From NCBI GenBank assembly GCA_021813585.1, contig JAKAJV010000085.1, forward strand, positions 1 to 56,810: a DNA stretch of 56,810 bases, written 5' to 3'. Below are positions 26,736 to 36,375 of the stretch, in pieces. The position numbers were made by a program, and so were the translations under genes. The notes below the pieces were generated by a model. It was given only the letters and a program-made list of their open reading frames with translations, did no database searches and was not told where the DNA came from. Origin of the DNA: Bacteroidota bacterium (GTDB taxonomy: Bacteria; Bacteroidota; Ignavibacteria; Ignavibacteriales; Ignavibacteriaceae). Each line of letters opens with the position of its first letter. Positions within the stretch are counted from its first letter, which is position 1.

Positions 26736-28631
26736 TCAATTGGTAATAATCGAACCGTTATTAGTTACTATATAAATCTTTTTTGAAGGCGACTCACTTA
26801 TTCCCATCAATGAGGCATAACTGCCGCTTTTATTTAATGACCAGCTTTTACCGGCATCGTTTGTTATCAAAATTTCTCCTTTGTTGCCAAGTATAAGTCC
26901 GTGCTTATCATCTGTAAAAAATACTCGGTATAAGCCTGATATTAAATTCGAAGGAATAACATCCCAGCTTTTCCCGCCGTTATCAGTCCTTGCAATTTCA
27001 CCGCTGCCGCCAACAAGCACGCCGGTAGTCTTATTAATAAAACAAATGTCTCTAATATATTTATCGCTAAAACTTTTTTCAGAAATCCATGAATTACCTT
27101 GATCTGTGGTTTTTATAATTGTACCGTTCCAGCCTACAATAAATCCGTTATAATCGTCCGCAAAAGAAATGCTGTATAATAACTCCCCCGTAGGTGAAGT
27201 AACCGGGGACCATGTATTTCCGTAATCTTGAGTTTTAAGAATTGTACCCGAGGCGCCGATTATAAATCCGACAGAATTATCTTTTAGAAAATATATCTTA
27301 AAGAGAGATTGAGTTGTATCAGCTTCTAATTTTTGCCAGGTCTTTCCTTCGTCTGAGGTAGAAAGTATAGTGCCTTTCTCTCCTACAATAAAGCCTTTTC
27401 CCGTTGAAACAAATTTAATATCATAAAGATCGATAGAAGAAGAGTCATTCAATATTTCCCAGGTTCTTCCGCCGTTTATCGTTTTAATTACGGTACCCTG
27501 TCCGCCGCAAGCAAAACCGAGAGAATCATTAATAAAACAAATTGAATTTAAGCTGTTTGTGGTAGGGCTGCTTACCGATTTCCATTTATAAATTGAAGAG
27601 GGATTTGAGCTATCAAAGCTAAAATTTAATTCCGGGTTCTGACCTGTGCCCTTCCAAAATTGCGATACGGTTTGATAAACGAAATAAAACAAGCCAGCAA
27701 AAAGACAGAAGAAAAGGAAGGCTAAACTGTAAAACCGGACTCTAACTTTTAACGGCTGCTTGTTTTGTATTTTCTCCTGTCTGGTTATTCTTTTCTGAAC
27801 TTTGGGTGCAGATAATTCTGCCTGGAAATTATAAATATCGGTTAAAAATTCTTCGCATGTTTGATATCTCTTAACAAGCGATTTATTCAGAGCCTTAGCT
27901 ATCATCCTATCAGCTTCTGCAGGAATTCCGGTCGTCTTGTCTGAAAGCCTTGGCGGATTCTTTTTAAGATGAGCTTCCATAATCTGGAACTCAGTTCCCA
28001 CATCGAACGGGGTCTTACCGGTCAGCATTTCGTAAAAAGTTATGCCGATAGAGTAGATATCGCTTTGTCCGGTCGGCTCCAGTGCTTTAATTTGCTCGGG
28101 ACTCATGTATAAAATGGTACCGATTTTAGTTCCGGTTTTTGTTATCCCTTTGGATTCATAAATAGATTTTGAGATACCAAAATCCATTATCTTAGCCGTT
28201 CCTTCATTGTTAATAATAATATTTGACGGCTTAATATCCCGGTGGACAAAACCTTTTGCGTGCGCATAATCTGCGCCTGCGAGAATTTGTTTTAATATAT
28301 TCAACGCCTCATTTAGTTCCAGCCTGCCTTTGCGCTGAATTAAATGTTCCAGAGTCTCTCCCTCAACATATTCCATAACAATGCCCAGAGTTTGCCTGTC
28401 CTCGGCAAAGCCGTACACCGGAACTATATTGGGATGGGTTAATTTAGCCTGGTTCTTTGCTTCCCTTTTAAATCTGGCTACAAACTGGGGATTTGCAATT
28501 GCCTGAGGACTGAGAATTTTTATAGCCACATATCGCTCGAGCTTTAAGTCGAGCGCTTTATAGACAATACCCATTCCCCCCTCGCCTAGTACTGCAACCA
28601 ATTTATAATTCTCTATAAATTTTCCAACCAT
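26736..28631 (-). CDS. Receptor Ser/Thr protein kinase with extracytoplasmic BNR/YCF48-like propeller
   Basis: A 631-aa eukaryotic-type kinase. The cytoplasmic kinase domain is at residues about 9-265: glycine loop GEGGMG (16-21), Lys38 in AIKIL, HRD at 130-132 with DIKPSN, DFG at 150-152 and the APE equivalent MSPEQ. A basic juxtamembrane stretch leads to one membrane helix (about 300-320). The outside part (about 345-631) holds six or seven repeats of about 43 residues with the pattern GT-I-x-T-x-D-x-G-x-x-W (GTILSTSDEGKTW, GTILKTQDYGNTW, GTIIKTTDQGNSW). These are BNR/YCF48-type blades predicting a seven-bladed propeller, in place of the PASTA sensor of Gram-positive PknB. The stop of the phosphatase gene overlaps its ATG (TAATG). 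Confidence 0.93.
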   Translation of the reverse strand: MVGKFIENYKLVAVLGEGGMGIVYKALDLKLERYVAIKILSPQAIANPQFVARFKREAKNQAKLTHPNIVPVYGFAEDRQTLGIVMEYVEGETLEHLIQRKGRLELNEALNILKQILAGADYAHAKGFVHRDIKPSNIIINNEGTAKIMDFGISKSIYESKGITKTGTKIGTILYMSPEQIKALEPTGQSDIYSIGITFYEMLTGKTPFDVGTEFQIMEAHLKKNPPRLSDKTTGIPAEADRMIAKALNKSLVKRYQTCEEFLTDIYNFQAELSAPKVQKRITRQEKIQNKQPLKVRVRFYSLAFLFFCLFAGLFYFVYQTVSQFWKGTGQNPELNFSFDSSNPSSIYKWKSVSSPTTNSLNSICFINDSLGFACGGQGTVIKTINGGRTWEILNDSSSIDLYDIKFVSTGKGFIVGEKGTILSTSDEGKTWQKLEADTTQSLFKIYFLKDNSVGFIIGASGTILKTQDYGNTWSPVTSPTGELLYSISFADDYNGFIVGWNGTIIKTTDQGNSWISEKSFSDKYIRDICFINKTTGVLVGGSGEIARTDNGGKSWDVIPSNLISGLYRVFFTDDKHGLILGNKGEILITNDAGKSWSLNKSGSYASLMGISESPSKKIYIVTNNGSIITN

Positions 28632-29362
28632 TATTTTTTCTTTTTAACAAATGCAAATGTATAATTGTCGGGAGCTCCTCTTTCTTCAATTAGCTGAGAT
28701 AAATTTTGTGAAACCGATTCAATATTGTCGAGCTTTAAGAATTCTTCCAGTTCGTTATCGGTAATAACAGATGTTACGCCATCGGTGCAGACAAAAAACT
28801 TATGGTCGTCCTTATTATTTAATTTTTGTTTACTCAAGTCGATGTCTAGCGAAGCACTGTCTCCCAGAGCCCTCATTATAATATTTTTATTAGGATGATT
28901 TTCTGCCTCCTTAACAGTAAGATATCCTTCATCCAGTAATTTTTGGACGAGTGAATGGTCCTTTGTCAGCTGCTTCAATTTTCCGTTCTTACTGTTATAA
29001 ATCCTCGAGTCCCCAACATGGCCCCAATAAGCAGTATCATCTGTTAAGAAGAGCACCTCTACCGTCGTGGCCATACCGCTTAAGTCCTTATTAACTGAAG
29101 ATTGTTCGAGCACAGACCTGTTTGCTTTTGTTATAGAGTTTTTAATTCTCACTAAATAATCGGACTCGTCCGATTCATTAAAAGTATTGAAGACAATATT
29201 TACAGTTAGCTGAGACGCAACTTCGCCGGCCTTGTTTCCTCCTAGGCCGTCGCATACAACAACCAACAACCCGTTCGGACATTCGAAAACACCGACGGCA
29301 TCTTCATTATCCAATCTTTGCAAACCGATTTTAGATACTGAAGTATGTACGTATTTCATCAT
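28631..29362 (-). CDS. PP2C-type Ser/Thr protein phosphatase
   Basis: A 243-aa metal-dependent phosphatase of the PrpC/Stp class. Metal-binding motifs are visible: RLDNED at 17-22, VVVCDGLGGNKAGE near 35-48, CTDGVTSVI near 192-200, and PDNYTF near the end. It has no membrane segment. Its stop overlaps the start of the receptor kinase gene by 1 nt, so the two are co-translated, and it very probably reverses that kinase's phosphorylation. This kinase-phosphatase pairing is common in bacteria. ATG codons occur in tandem (MMK); either could be used. Confidence 0.95.
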   Translation of the reverse strand: MMKYVHTSVSKIGLQRLDNEDAVGVFECPNGLLVVVCDGLGGNKAGEVASQLTVNIVFNTFNESDESDYLVRIKNSITKANRSVLEQSSVNKDLSGMATTVEVLFLTDDTAYWGHVGDSRIYNSKNGKLKQLTKDHSLVQKLLDEGYLTVKEAENHPNKNIIMRALGDSASLDIDLSKQKLNNKDDHKFFVCTDGVTSVITDNELEEFLKLDNIESVSQNLSQLIEERGAPDNYTFAFVKKKK

Positions 29363-29760
29363 CCCTCAAATAGAAATGTTATTGTTATCGCATAAAATTT
29401 TACGGCTTAAAATAAACACAATTTGTTTTAAAATCTTTATTTTTTTTATTTTTATACAGATAATTTTTCCATGTCACCTTAACTGTTCGTTTTAATTATT
29501 TCAATTCAATAAATTGGTGTTGATATAAAACCTGGAAAATCTTACTTTTGAATAAAGAAAAGTGTTATTAGATTCAATAATAAACGGATATTTTATATTG
29601 AATGTAAACCGAACTGGTAATTTGTAAGTAGACGTAAAATACCTCTTCGGTTTTTTTGTAATCATTTTAATGTTACTTATTAAACAACTTTCCATTATGC
29701 AAAATTTTGCTTTGGGTAAAGTAAAATTTAAAATATTCAGAAAATAAATAGAGAGGCCTA
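29363..29760. other. Gene-free AT-rich stretch between divergent genes
   Basis: A 398-nt region between the phosphatase gene (minus strand) and the radical SAM gene (plus strand). It must hold both promoters. A 64-codon frame at 29501-29695 has no ribosome binding site or recognisable composition and is discounted. A GAGAGG site lies at 29750-29755, just before the radical SAM start. Confidence 0.5.
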
Positions 29761-30969
29761 ATGATAAAGCTTAATCATTTAGATTATTATCGTCTGCCAT
29801 GGAATTTTACTGACAATTCTATTTCATGGCTAGAGCCCACAGCCAAGTGCAACCTTCACTGCGACGGCTGTTACAGGAAAAATGAAAACAACCATAAATC
29901 TCTTGAGGTAATAAAACAAGAGCTAGATGTTTTTACCCGCTTAAGAAAATGCGACGGAGTTTCCATCGCCGGCGGAGACCCACTAACACATCCGGATGTT
30001 ATTGATATAGTTAAAGAAGTGAAAGAACGCGGCTTAAAGCCAATTCTTAATACGAACGGTTTGGCCTTAACCAAAGAGCTATTGCTAGAGCTTAAAAAGG
30101 CCGGAGTTTACGGATTTACTTTTCATATTGACAGCAAGCAAGGCAGACCGGGATGGAAAAATAAAAACGAGTTGGAACTAAATGAATTAAGATATCACTA
30201 TGCAAGAATGCTTTCGGATGCTGGCAATATTTCATGCTCGTTCAACTCTACCGTTTACGAAGATACCATGCAGTATGTTCCGGAAATGGTTAAGTGGGCT
30301 GAGAAAAATATAGACATAGTGCAGGTTATGGTTTTTATACTCTACCGCGCTGTTAATAATAATCTGGTCGATTTCTACCTTGGCCCTAAAAAAATTGACA
30401 TGAACGAGCTTGTATACAACGAAGAAGTTGTGGAGAGAACCGATATACAGGCAGAAGAAATTTGGGAGATGATTAAGAAAGAATACCCTGACTTTGACAG
30501 CTGCGCCTATTTAAACGGTTCAGAAAAACCGGATTCATTTAAATGGCTTTTAAGCGGCAGGCTTGGAGTGAAGGGAAAAATTTACGGGTATATGGGAAGC
30601 AAGGCAATGGAAATTATTCAGGCCGGCCACCATATGCTTTTTGACCGGTATCTTGCTTACTCCGAACCGAAAATGACTAGAAAAGGTAAGTCAATGCTGC
30701 TGCTAGGCGCCTTTGATAAGAGGCTGAGAAAAACTGCCAAGAACTTTTTAAAGAACCCTGTGAACATCTTCAAGCGTCTGCATTATCAATCGATAATGAT
30801 AATTCAGCCTGTTGATTTTCTTGAAGACGGCAGGCAGAATATGTGCGACGGCTGTCCGGATATTACAGTCTGGAACGGGAAGCTCGTCTGGTCGTGCAGA
30901 ATGGAAGAATTAACCAAATACGGGCACAACGTTAGAAGTTATCCCAAAAACTTTCTGGGCCATAATTAA
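29761..30969 (+). CDS. Radical SAM protein with C-terminal cysteine cluster
   Basis: A 402-aa radical SAM enzyme. The CNLHCDGC motif gives Cys30, Cys34 and Cys37 for the SAM-binding 4Fe-4S cluster, followed by the GGDPLTHPD segment that contacts SAM and ILNTNGLALT of the barrel. A second set of cysteines near the C-terminus (Cys362, Cys365 in CDGCPD, and Cys379 in WSCRMEE) could bind an auxiliary cluster in a shortened SPASM/Twitch-like tail. Residues 255-340 are a less conserved, basic insert. Reaction and substrate are unknown. It is a single-gene unit on the plus strand, with no maturase partner, precursor peptide or methyltransferase beside it. A GAGAGG site precedes the ATG by 5 nt. Confidence 0.88.
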   Translation: MIKLNHLDYYRLPWNFTDNSISWLEPTAKCNLHCDGCYRKNENNHKSLEVIKQELDVFTRLRKCDGVSIAGGDPLTHPDVIDIVKEVKERGLKPILNTNGLALTKELLLELKKAGVYGFTFHIDSKQGRPGWKNKNELELNELRYHYARMLSDAGNISCSFNSTVYEDTMQYVPEMVKWAEKNIDIVQVMVFILYRAVNNNLVDFYLGPKKIDMNELVYNEEVVERTDIQAEEIWEMIKKEYPDFDSCAYLNGSEKPDSFKWLLSGRLGVKGKIYGYMGSKAMEIIQAGHHMLFDRYLAYSEPKMTRKGKSMLLLGAFDKRLRKTAKNFLKNPVNIFKRLHYQSIMIIQPVDFLEDGRQNMCDGCPDITVWNGKLVWSCRMEELTKYGHNVRSYPKNFLGHN

Positions 30970-30995
30970 TTTAAAATAAAATCATTAAAGGCTCT

Positions 30996-31065
30996 CCCGG
31001 TTTAACTGGAATGGATTTAGATCGAGGTATTGAAAAAGTCCTATAAAGCTTTTAGTTAAGCCGGG
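30996..31065. repeat. 12-bp inverted repeat downstream of the radical SAM gene
   Basis: CCCGGTTTAACT (30996-31007) and AGTTAAGCCGGG (31054-31065) are complementary at 11 of 12 positions plus a G-T pair, around a 46-nt loop. It could be a folded 3' end or a remnant mobile repeat. There is no T-run, so it is not a classic terminator. Confidence 0.45.
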
Positions 31066-31244
31066 CAGCTTATTATTTCCTGCCGGATAATCCGAAAAAA
31101 TTTCACTCATAATACCTTTAGATAATTACAATTGAAGTGTTTTATTAGATTTGCTTCACTATTGCTGCTAGTGTATATTTACACTTCGTTTTTGAAACTT
31201 TGGGTTAAAAAATCTTGCCCGCAGTATAAACGAGACTATCTGAC

Positions 31245-31327
31245 GCGAGAATGGCGGAATTTGGCAGACGCGCTAGACTTAGGATCTAGTACCGTAAGGT
31301 GTCGGGGTTCGAGTCCCCGTTCTCGCA
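31245..31327 (+). tRNA. tRNA-Leu (anticodon UAG)
   Basis: An 83-nt class II tRNA. The acceptor GCGAGAA pairs with TTCTCGC, and the discriminator is A at 31327. Anticodon loop is CTTAGGA with TAG at positions 34-36; a long variable arm (TACCGTAAGGTGTC region) and T-loop GTTCGAGTC are present. The terminal CCA is not encoded. It lies just upstream of tig, and an in-frame translation running through it is spurious. Confidence 0.97.
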
Positions 31328-31365
31328 CTCTTTTTTATTTAATGTTTAATGTTTATGAGGTCCAT

Positions 31366-32685
31366 TTGGAATTTAAAATAAATGATTTATCCGTTACAGA
31401 GAAAGAAGTTGAAATTACTTTTGCCTACGATGAGATTAAAACAGATGTTGAAAATGAAGTTAAGAAACAGACAAAAAAAGTCCAGCTGCCGGGATTCAGA
31501 AAGGGAAAAGTTCCGCTTGCACTGCTAAAGAAAATGTACGGCGATTCTTTTGAATACGAAGCTTCCGAAAAAATAGCTAACAACAAGTTTTGGGAAGTTG
31601 CAAAAGAAAACCATTTCCACCCGCTAGGGCAGCCTACTTTAACCGAAATTAATTTTAAGCCGGGCGAAGATTTAAACTTCAAAGTAAAGTATGAGGTAAT
31701 TCCCCAGCTTGAAGTTAAAGATTATACCGGCCTGAAAATAGAAATCCCTGACTATTCGGTTAAAGATTCGGATGTAGAGGCTGAAATAAATTACATCCTT
31801 AAGGCAAACAGCACGAACGAACCTGCGGAAATAGTGGGAGAAGATAAAAATTTTATTATTGATATTGAGTTTACTAGAGTTGACGGCAACAATCAGCCTG
31901 TCGGCGGAACAAAGCCGGAAAATCTGCAGGTGGATTTAACTAACGAAAAAATACAGCCGGAAATTGTAGAGAATGCCAAAGGCAAGAAGGTCGGAGAGAC
32001 ATTTAACTTTACTTTTACGGATGAAAGAACTATGAAAAACAAAAAGGGAGAAGATGAGAAAGTAACCGAAAAATTTGAGTACAGGGCATTAATAAAAGAT
32101 ATAAAAAGGATAATTACTCCGCCGTTAACGGAGGAACTAATTAAGAAAGTTACAAAGGACAGAATATCTACCGAGGCAGAATTTAGAGAAGATATTAAAA
32201 AAGACATTCAAAAATTTTACGACCAGACATCCGATGATCTCATCCGTAACAAGCTGATTGATCTGATTATAAAGAACAACGACTTTAATCCACCGAGCGC
32301 ATTAGTTAACAATGTTCTGGAGGATCTTGTTAAGGATGAGGAAGAAAGAGCTAAGAAACAAGGCTATAAAAGCATTGATAAAAAAGAGGCTGAAAACAGG
32401 CTTAGAAATGCCGCAGCATACAATGTAAAATGGTACCTTATTAAGAATGCAATCGAGAAAAAAGAGGAAATAAAGATTACCGATGAAGAATTGAATGAAT
32501 TGGCCGAAAAGGATGCCGTTCAAACAGGGATAGCCGTAGACAAGTTGGTAAATTACTACAAGTCTTCAAACTACGGTGAAAAAATTCTCGATAACAAACT
32601 ATTCGACTTTCTGAAGGCAAAAAACGAAATAACAAAAATTGAACCGGAAAAAATCAAACAAAACGAAGTCGAGGAAACGAAATGA
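31366..32685 (+). CDS. tig: Trigger factor
   Basis: A 439-aa ribosome-bound chaperone and peptidyl-prolyl isomerase that receives nascent chains at the exit tunnel. The ribosome-docking signature GFRKGKVP is in the N-terminal domain, a FKBP-like segment lies at about 150-250 and a helical arm follows. The frame is open far upstream, through tRNA-Leu, so the start must be chosen. TTG 31366 has GAGG 5 nt before it and yields the usual N-terminus (about 10 residues before the first strand). ATG 31342 is a fallback giving 8 more residues. The product is close to the 432 aa of E. coli. Its stop overlaps the clpP start (ATGA), making a tig-clpP operon as in many bacteria, although clpX does not follow here. 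Confidence 0.93.
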   Translation: MEFKINDLSVTEKEVEITFAYDEIKTDVENEVKKQTKKVQLPGFRKGKVPLALLKKMYGDSFEYEASEKIANNKFWEVAKENHFHPLGQPTLTEINFKPGEDLNFKVKYEVIPQLEVKDYTGLKIEIPDYSVKDSDVEAEINYILKANSTNEPAEIVGEDKNFIIDIEFTRVDGNNQPVGGTKPENLQVDLTNEKIQPEIVENAKGKKVGETFNFTFTDERTMKNKKGEDEKVTEKFEYRALIKDIKRIITPPLTEELIKKVTKDRISTEAEFREDIKKDIQKFYDQTSDDLIRNKLIDLIIKNNDFNPPSALVNNVLEDLVKDEEERAKKQGYKSIDKKEAENRLRNAAAYNVKWYLIKNAIEKKEEIKITDEELNELAEKDAVQTGIAVDKLVNYYKSSNYGEKILDNKLFDFLKAKNEITKIEPEKIKQNEVEETK

Positions 32686-33302
32686 CAAATCATCTTGAAA
32701 TTTATAACCAGCTGGTTCCTTACGTCATCGAACAGACAGGCCGCGGAGAAAGAGGAATGGATATTTATTCCCGCCTGCTGCGCGAAAGGATTATCTTTAT
32801 AGGTACCCCTGTCGATGACCATATTGCCAGCTTAACTATTGCTCAATTAATTTTTCTTGAAGCCGAAGATTCCGAAAAAGATATTAACCTATATATAAAT
32901 TCTCCGGGGGGAAGCGTAACAGCCGGGCTGGCAATTTACGATACGATGAAATACATTAAGCCGGATGTTGCCACCATTTGCGTGGGAATGGCAGCAAGTA
33001 TGGGTGCAATATTATTAGCCGGAGGTGCAGCGGGTAAGCGCACTTCTCTGCCCCATTCAAGAATTATGATTCACCAGCCGTGGGTTGGCGGACTGCAGGG
33101 ACAAACTTCGGATATTGAGATTCACGCTAAAGAAATGATTAAAACCCGCGATACTCTGTATCAAATACTTGCCGAGCATACCGGGAAAGCATTAGAGCAA
33201 ATAACAAAGGACTGCGACAGGGATTATTTTATGTCTGCCGATGAAGCCAAAACTTACAACCTGGTAGATAACATACTCGAGAAAAGAATACCCTCAAAAT
33301 AG
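32682..33302 (+). CDS. clpP: ATP-dependent Clp protease proteolytic subunit
   Basis: A 206-aa serine peptidase that forms the two-ring ClpP chamber and works with a Clp ATPase unfoldase. The catalytic triad is visible: Ser106 in GMAASMG, His131 in SRIMIHQP, and Asp181 in [11 protein letters not shown]. The SPGGSVTAG segment is the oxyanion loop. The N-terminus is short, with little or no propeptide. It overlaps tig by 4 nt. The usual clpX neighbour is missing; a putative hydrolase gene follows 162 nt later, so clpX must be elsewhere. Confidence 0.97.
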   Translation: MTNHLEIYNQLVPYVIEQTGRGERGMDIYSRLLRERIIFIGTPVDDHIASLTIAQLIFLEAEDSEKDINLYINSPGGSVTAGLAIYDTMKYIKPDVATICVGMAASMGAILLAGGAAGKRTSLPHSRIMIHQPWVGGLQGQTSDIEIHAKEMIKTRDTLYQILAEHTGKALEQITKDCDRDYFMSADEAKTYNLVDNILEKRIPSK

Positions 33303-33316
33303 TAAATTTGAATATG

Positions 33317-33342
33317 TCGTCCCGGCAATTATTCCGGGACGA
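33317..33342 (+). terminator. Hairpin after clpP
   Basis: A perfect 9-bp stem, TCGTCCCGG (33317-33325) with CCGGGACGA (33334-33342), around an 8-nt loop, 14 nt past the clpP stop. There is no T-run after it, so it may stabilise the mRNA 3' end or be a weak terminator. Confidence 0.5.
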
Positions 33343-33464
33343 TAGCATCATTCCCTGAACTTTCCCGCTCACTTTTTAATTTCTGAATCATTATTATTAA
33401 TTTTTGATAAAGGAATTTTTAATTTTTTCTTCTATCAACTTATGAACAGCATATTGTTAAGGCT

Positions 33465-34934
33465 ATGAATAAAAGGAACACTTATTTTGTCGAGCTATTA
33501 TTATTTACTTTAATCTTCGCGCAGGCTGTTTCTCATGCTCAAAGTAATTTCCACTCCAACGAAAGAATAAAGAAGCTCGATGCCTATTTGGCCGAGTATC
33601 AGAAAAATAAAGCGGTAGCTTCAATTTCGGCGGGTGCAATACAGAAAGGGAAAATCATCTGGCAGAATGCATTTGGATATGCTGATATCAGCCATAAAGT
33701 CCCCGCCACTCCTAATACCGTCTATAGGATCGCGTCAATTTCAAAGCTGGTAACCGCAGTTGCCGTAATGCAGCTTGTTGAGAAAGGAAAAATAAAACTT
33801 GATGAAGATGCGAGGAAATACATCCCCTATTTTCCAAAAAAGAAATGGAAATTCACAGTCAGGCAAATTCTGCAGCATACTGCAGGCCTAAGGACGTACA
33901 GAAAAGGCGAATTCAACAGTACAAATTTCTACTCCTCTACCAGAGAAGCCGTAGGCGTAATACAGAACGACTCGTTAGTCTATAAGCCCGGCACAAAGTA
34001 TGTCTATACAACACTCGGTTATAATTTGCTTGCGGCTATAATTGAAGATGCATCCGGATTAAGCTTTACTGATTACTTAAGGAAATATATTTTCGAGCCT
34101 GCAGAAATGAATTCCACTTATCCGGAATTTCACCAGAAAATTATAATGAATAAAGCGGTAGGCTATGTAAAGAACAAATACCGAAATTTTGAAAACGCGC
34201 CCCTTGCCGATTTAAGCATAAAATTTGCGGGGGGCGGACTTATCTCTACCTCGGGTGACTTGCTTAAATTTGCGAACGCAATCTTATTAAATAAATTTAT
34301 CAAGCATTCAACGCTCGACTCCATGCTGGTGCCTGTTAAGCTGCTCAACGGAAGAGCCATTGATTGCGGGCTGGGCTTCGAAATAAAGCACGACAAAAAT
34401 AATAAATTTTTTTATGGCCATTTCGGATACGGCACCGGGTTTATTTCTTTGCTCGCTATCTTTCCTGAAGATTCTCTTGCAGTAGTAGACCTTATAAATA
34501 CCGATGATAGAAATTTGGGTGGCCCTGCGTTAGACCTGGCTTCGATAATTTTAAACAAGCCTTTCAACTATCCTTTAAAGCCTCTGCAGGATAAAATGAT
34601 GGAGTTTACTCTTTCAAAGGGAATCGACTCTGCAATCAGCTTTTATAAAATGATTAAAACAGATTCAGCGAATTATTACGATCTTTCTGCCGAAGCTTTT
34701 AACGAGGTCGGTTATGATCTATTGAAAATAAAAGATAGGAAGAGCGCTATACGCTGGTTTAGCTTTTATGCCGATGAGTTCCCCCAGAATATATCTCCTT
34801 ATTTGGGATTGGGAGATACATATTACAACGATAACAATAAAGGACTTGCCAGAAAATATTATAGGAAAGCACTTAAAATCGATTTCAACAATTCTTACGC
34901 AAAACAGATGATAAGTAAACTTGAGAGCGATTGA
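33465..34934 (+). CDS. Secreted serine hydrolase of the beta-lactamase/PBP4-like family with C-terminal repeats
   Basis: A 489-aa exported protein with a signal peptide (residues 1-26, ending AVSHAQS). The class C beta-lactamase/DD-peptidase fold covers about 35-375. The SxxK nucleophile motif is S91-I-S-K94 (RIASISKL). The second motif reads YTTLGYN, a Y-T-T variant of YxN, and GHFGYGTG near 325 stands in for the third HxG motif. Residues about 395-489 look like one or two TPR units (YLGLGDTYYNDNNKGLARKY). Such proteins include D-amino-acid esterases, peptidases and transesterases; many are not drug-resistance enzymes. The substrate cannot be told. Confidence 0.88.
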   Translation: MNKRNTYFVELLLFTLIFAQAVSHAQSNFHSNERIKKLDAYLAEYQKNKAVASISAGAIQKGKIIWQNAFGYADISHKVPATPNTVYRIASISKLVTAVAVMQLVEKGKIKLDEDARKYIPYFPKKKWKFTVRQILQHTAGLRTYRKGEFNSTNFYSSTREAVGVIQNDSLVYKPGTKYVYTTLGYNLLAAIIEDASGLSFTDYLRKYIFEPAEMNSTYPEFHQKIIMNKAVGYVKNKYRNFENAPLADLSIKFAGGGLISTSGDLLKFANAILLNKFIKHSTLDSMLVPVKLLNGRAIDCGLGFEIKHDKNNKFFYGHFGYGTGFISLLAIFPEDSLAVVDLINTDDRNLGGPALDLASIILNKPFNYPLKPLQDKMMEFTLSKGIDSAISFYKMIKTDSANYYDLSAEAFNEVGYDLLKIKDRKSAIRWFSFYADEFPQNISPYLGLGDTYYNDNNKGLARKYYRKALKIDFNNSYAKQMISKLESD

Positions 34935-35228
34935 TCGATAATCTAAAAATTAAGTTGAGCCCTAAAGCTCCCGGAAAATAATTTTACTTTCAAATCTTTA
35001 CGCCGCCAGGGTAATAAAGTTAAAGCGTACACATCTTTTTCAGAATTAGTTTCCCCACTCCGTTTTCTGCTGTGATGCTTTAAATACTTTGATGAATAAC
35101 ACACCGATGATATTGATTATTCGAATACATGGCTTATATTTAAGTGCGGTTGTCTTCACGAATTTTTTCCTTGTTTAAGCGAGCTTTTATTTTAATTTTG
35201 CCGTCGGAATGAAGAAGTAAAAATTATT

Positions 35229-36323
35229 ATGATCGGTACAAGATTCACAGAATATGTCCCTGAAAACAGCGGCGGAGGTTTTAACGATTTATTGAAAATC
35301 TTTCTGCAGCTTCTTACGATAACTTCCGGCGACGTTAACGAAGCTCTTAATTGGATGAACCAGCTTGATAGGAAATATAATTTAACAAACGACGGCTACG
35401 GCATAGGCGATTTTATCCAGGAGCTAAAAGACAAAAACTATATAAAGGAAGAGCAAGAAGGTACAATCCTTTCCGTTACTGCCAAAGGCGAGCAGGCTAT
35501 CCGAAAGCAATCGCTCGAGGAGATTTTCGGCAAGCTTAAGAAATCTGCAAAAGGTAACCACAGAACTCAGTTTACCGGCACGGGCGACGAATTAAATTCG
35601 GACAGGCGCGAATATTACTTCGGCGATTCGCTCGATCAAATCGATGTTACCGACTCCTTAAAGAATGCACAAATAAATCACGGCATAGACGACTTTAAAC
35701 TTACCGAAGACGATCTTGAGGTTGAGGAAAGAGATTTTAAAGCGATCACCTCCACCGTCCTGATGATTGATATTTCTCATTCAATGATTCTTTACGGTGA
35801 AGATAGAATAACCCCCGCTAAGAAAACGGCAATGGCACTTTCAGAATTAATTACAAATAAATATCCCAAAGACACTCTCGACATTATAGTGTTCGGTAAC
35901 GACGCATGGCCCATTGAAGTGAAGGACCTGCCGTATCTGCAGGTTGGACCTTACCATACAAACACCGTTGCCGGAATTCAATTAGCTATGGATATTTTAA
36001 GACGCCGGAAAACCAGCAATAAACAAATTTTTATGGTTACCGACGGTAAGCCTACATGCCTTAAAGAAGGCGTTAAATATTATAAAAACAGCTTCGGGCT
36101 GGATAGGAAAATTTTAAACAAAACTTTAGACCAGGCAGCAAAATGCAGAAGAGCGGGAATAAGCATTACAACCTTTATGATTGCCCGAGATCCCTATCTG
36201 CAGCAGTTTGTAAGAGAATTTACTAAAACCAACAACGGCAGAGCATTTTACAGCAGCCTTAACGGTCTCGGTGATTACATATTCGAAGATTATGTTAGGA
36301 ACAGAAGACGGCGGGTAAAATAA
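35229..36323 (+). CDS. VWA (von Willebrand factor A) domain protein
   Basis: A 364-aa protein with no signal peptide or membrane helix. Residues about 175-355 form a VWA domain with the MIDAS metal motif DISHS at 181-185 and a later MVTDGKPTC strand that supplies the Asp. The N-terminal half (1-170) is helical, with an acidic linker, and unrecognised. It is followed 52 nt later by an AAA+ ATPase of the MoxR/ChlI type. Such pairs are widespread and are thought to remodel or insert metal in protein complexes, like magnesium chelatase subunits D and I. The target here is unknown, and no chelatase-H gene is nearby. Confidence 0.88.
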   Translation: MIGTRFTEYVPENSGGGFNDLLKIFLQLLTITSGDVNEALNWMNQLDRKYNLTNDGYGIGDFIQELKDKNYIKEEQEGTILSVTAKGEQAIRKQSLEEIFGKLKKSAKGNHRTQFTGTGDELNSDRREYYFGDSLDQIDVTDSLKNAQINHGIDDFKLTEDDLEVEERDFKAITSTVLMIDISHSMILYGEDRITPAKKTAMALSELITNKYPKDTLDIIVFGNDAWPIEVKDLPYLQVGPYHTNTVAGIQLAMDILRRRKTSNKQIFMVTDGKPTCLKEGVKYYKNSFGLDRKILNKTLDQAAKCRRAGISITTFMIARDPYLQQFVREFTKTNNGRAFYSSLNGLGDYIFEDYVRNRRRRVK

Positions 36324-36375
36324 CTTTCCATTACTTTATTAAACAACGATTTTTAATACCGGAGATTTTTTTCAA

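Noticed and set aside
29501-29695. 64-aa minus-strand ORF between the phosphatase and the radical SAM gene
   Set aside because: No ribosome binding site, AT-driven composition and no recognisable features.
33465-34934. Beta-lactamase-fold gene as a drug-resistance gene
   Set aside because: Second motif is Y-T-T and the repeats at the C-terminus fit a general serine hydrolase; no evidence for beta-lactam hydrolysis.
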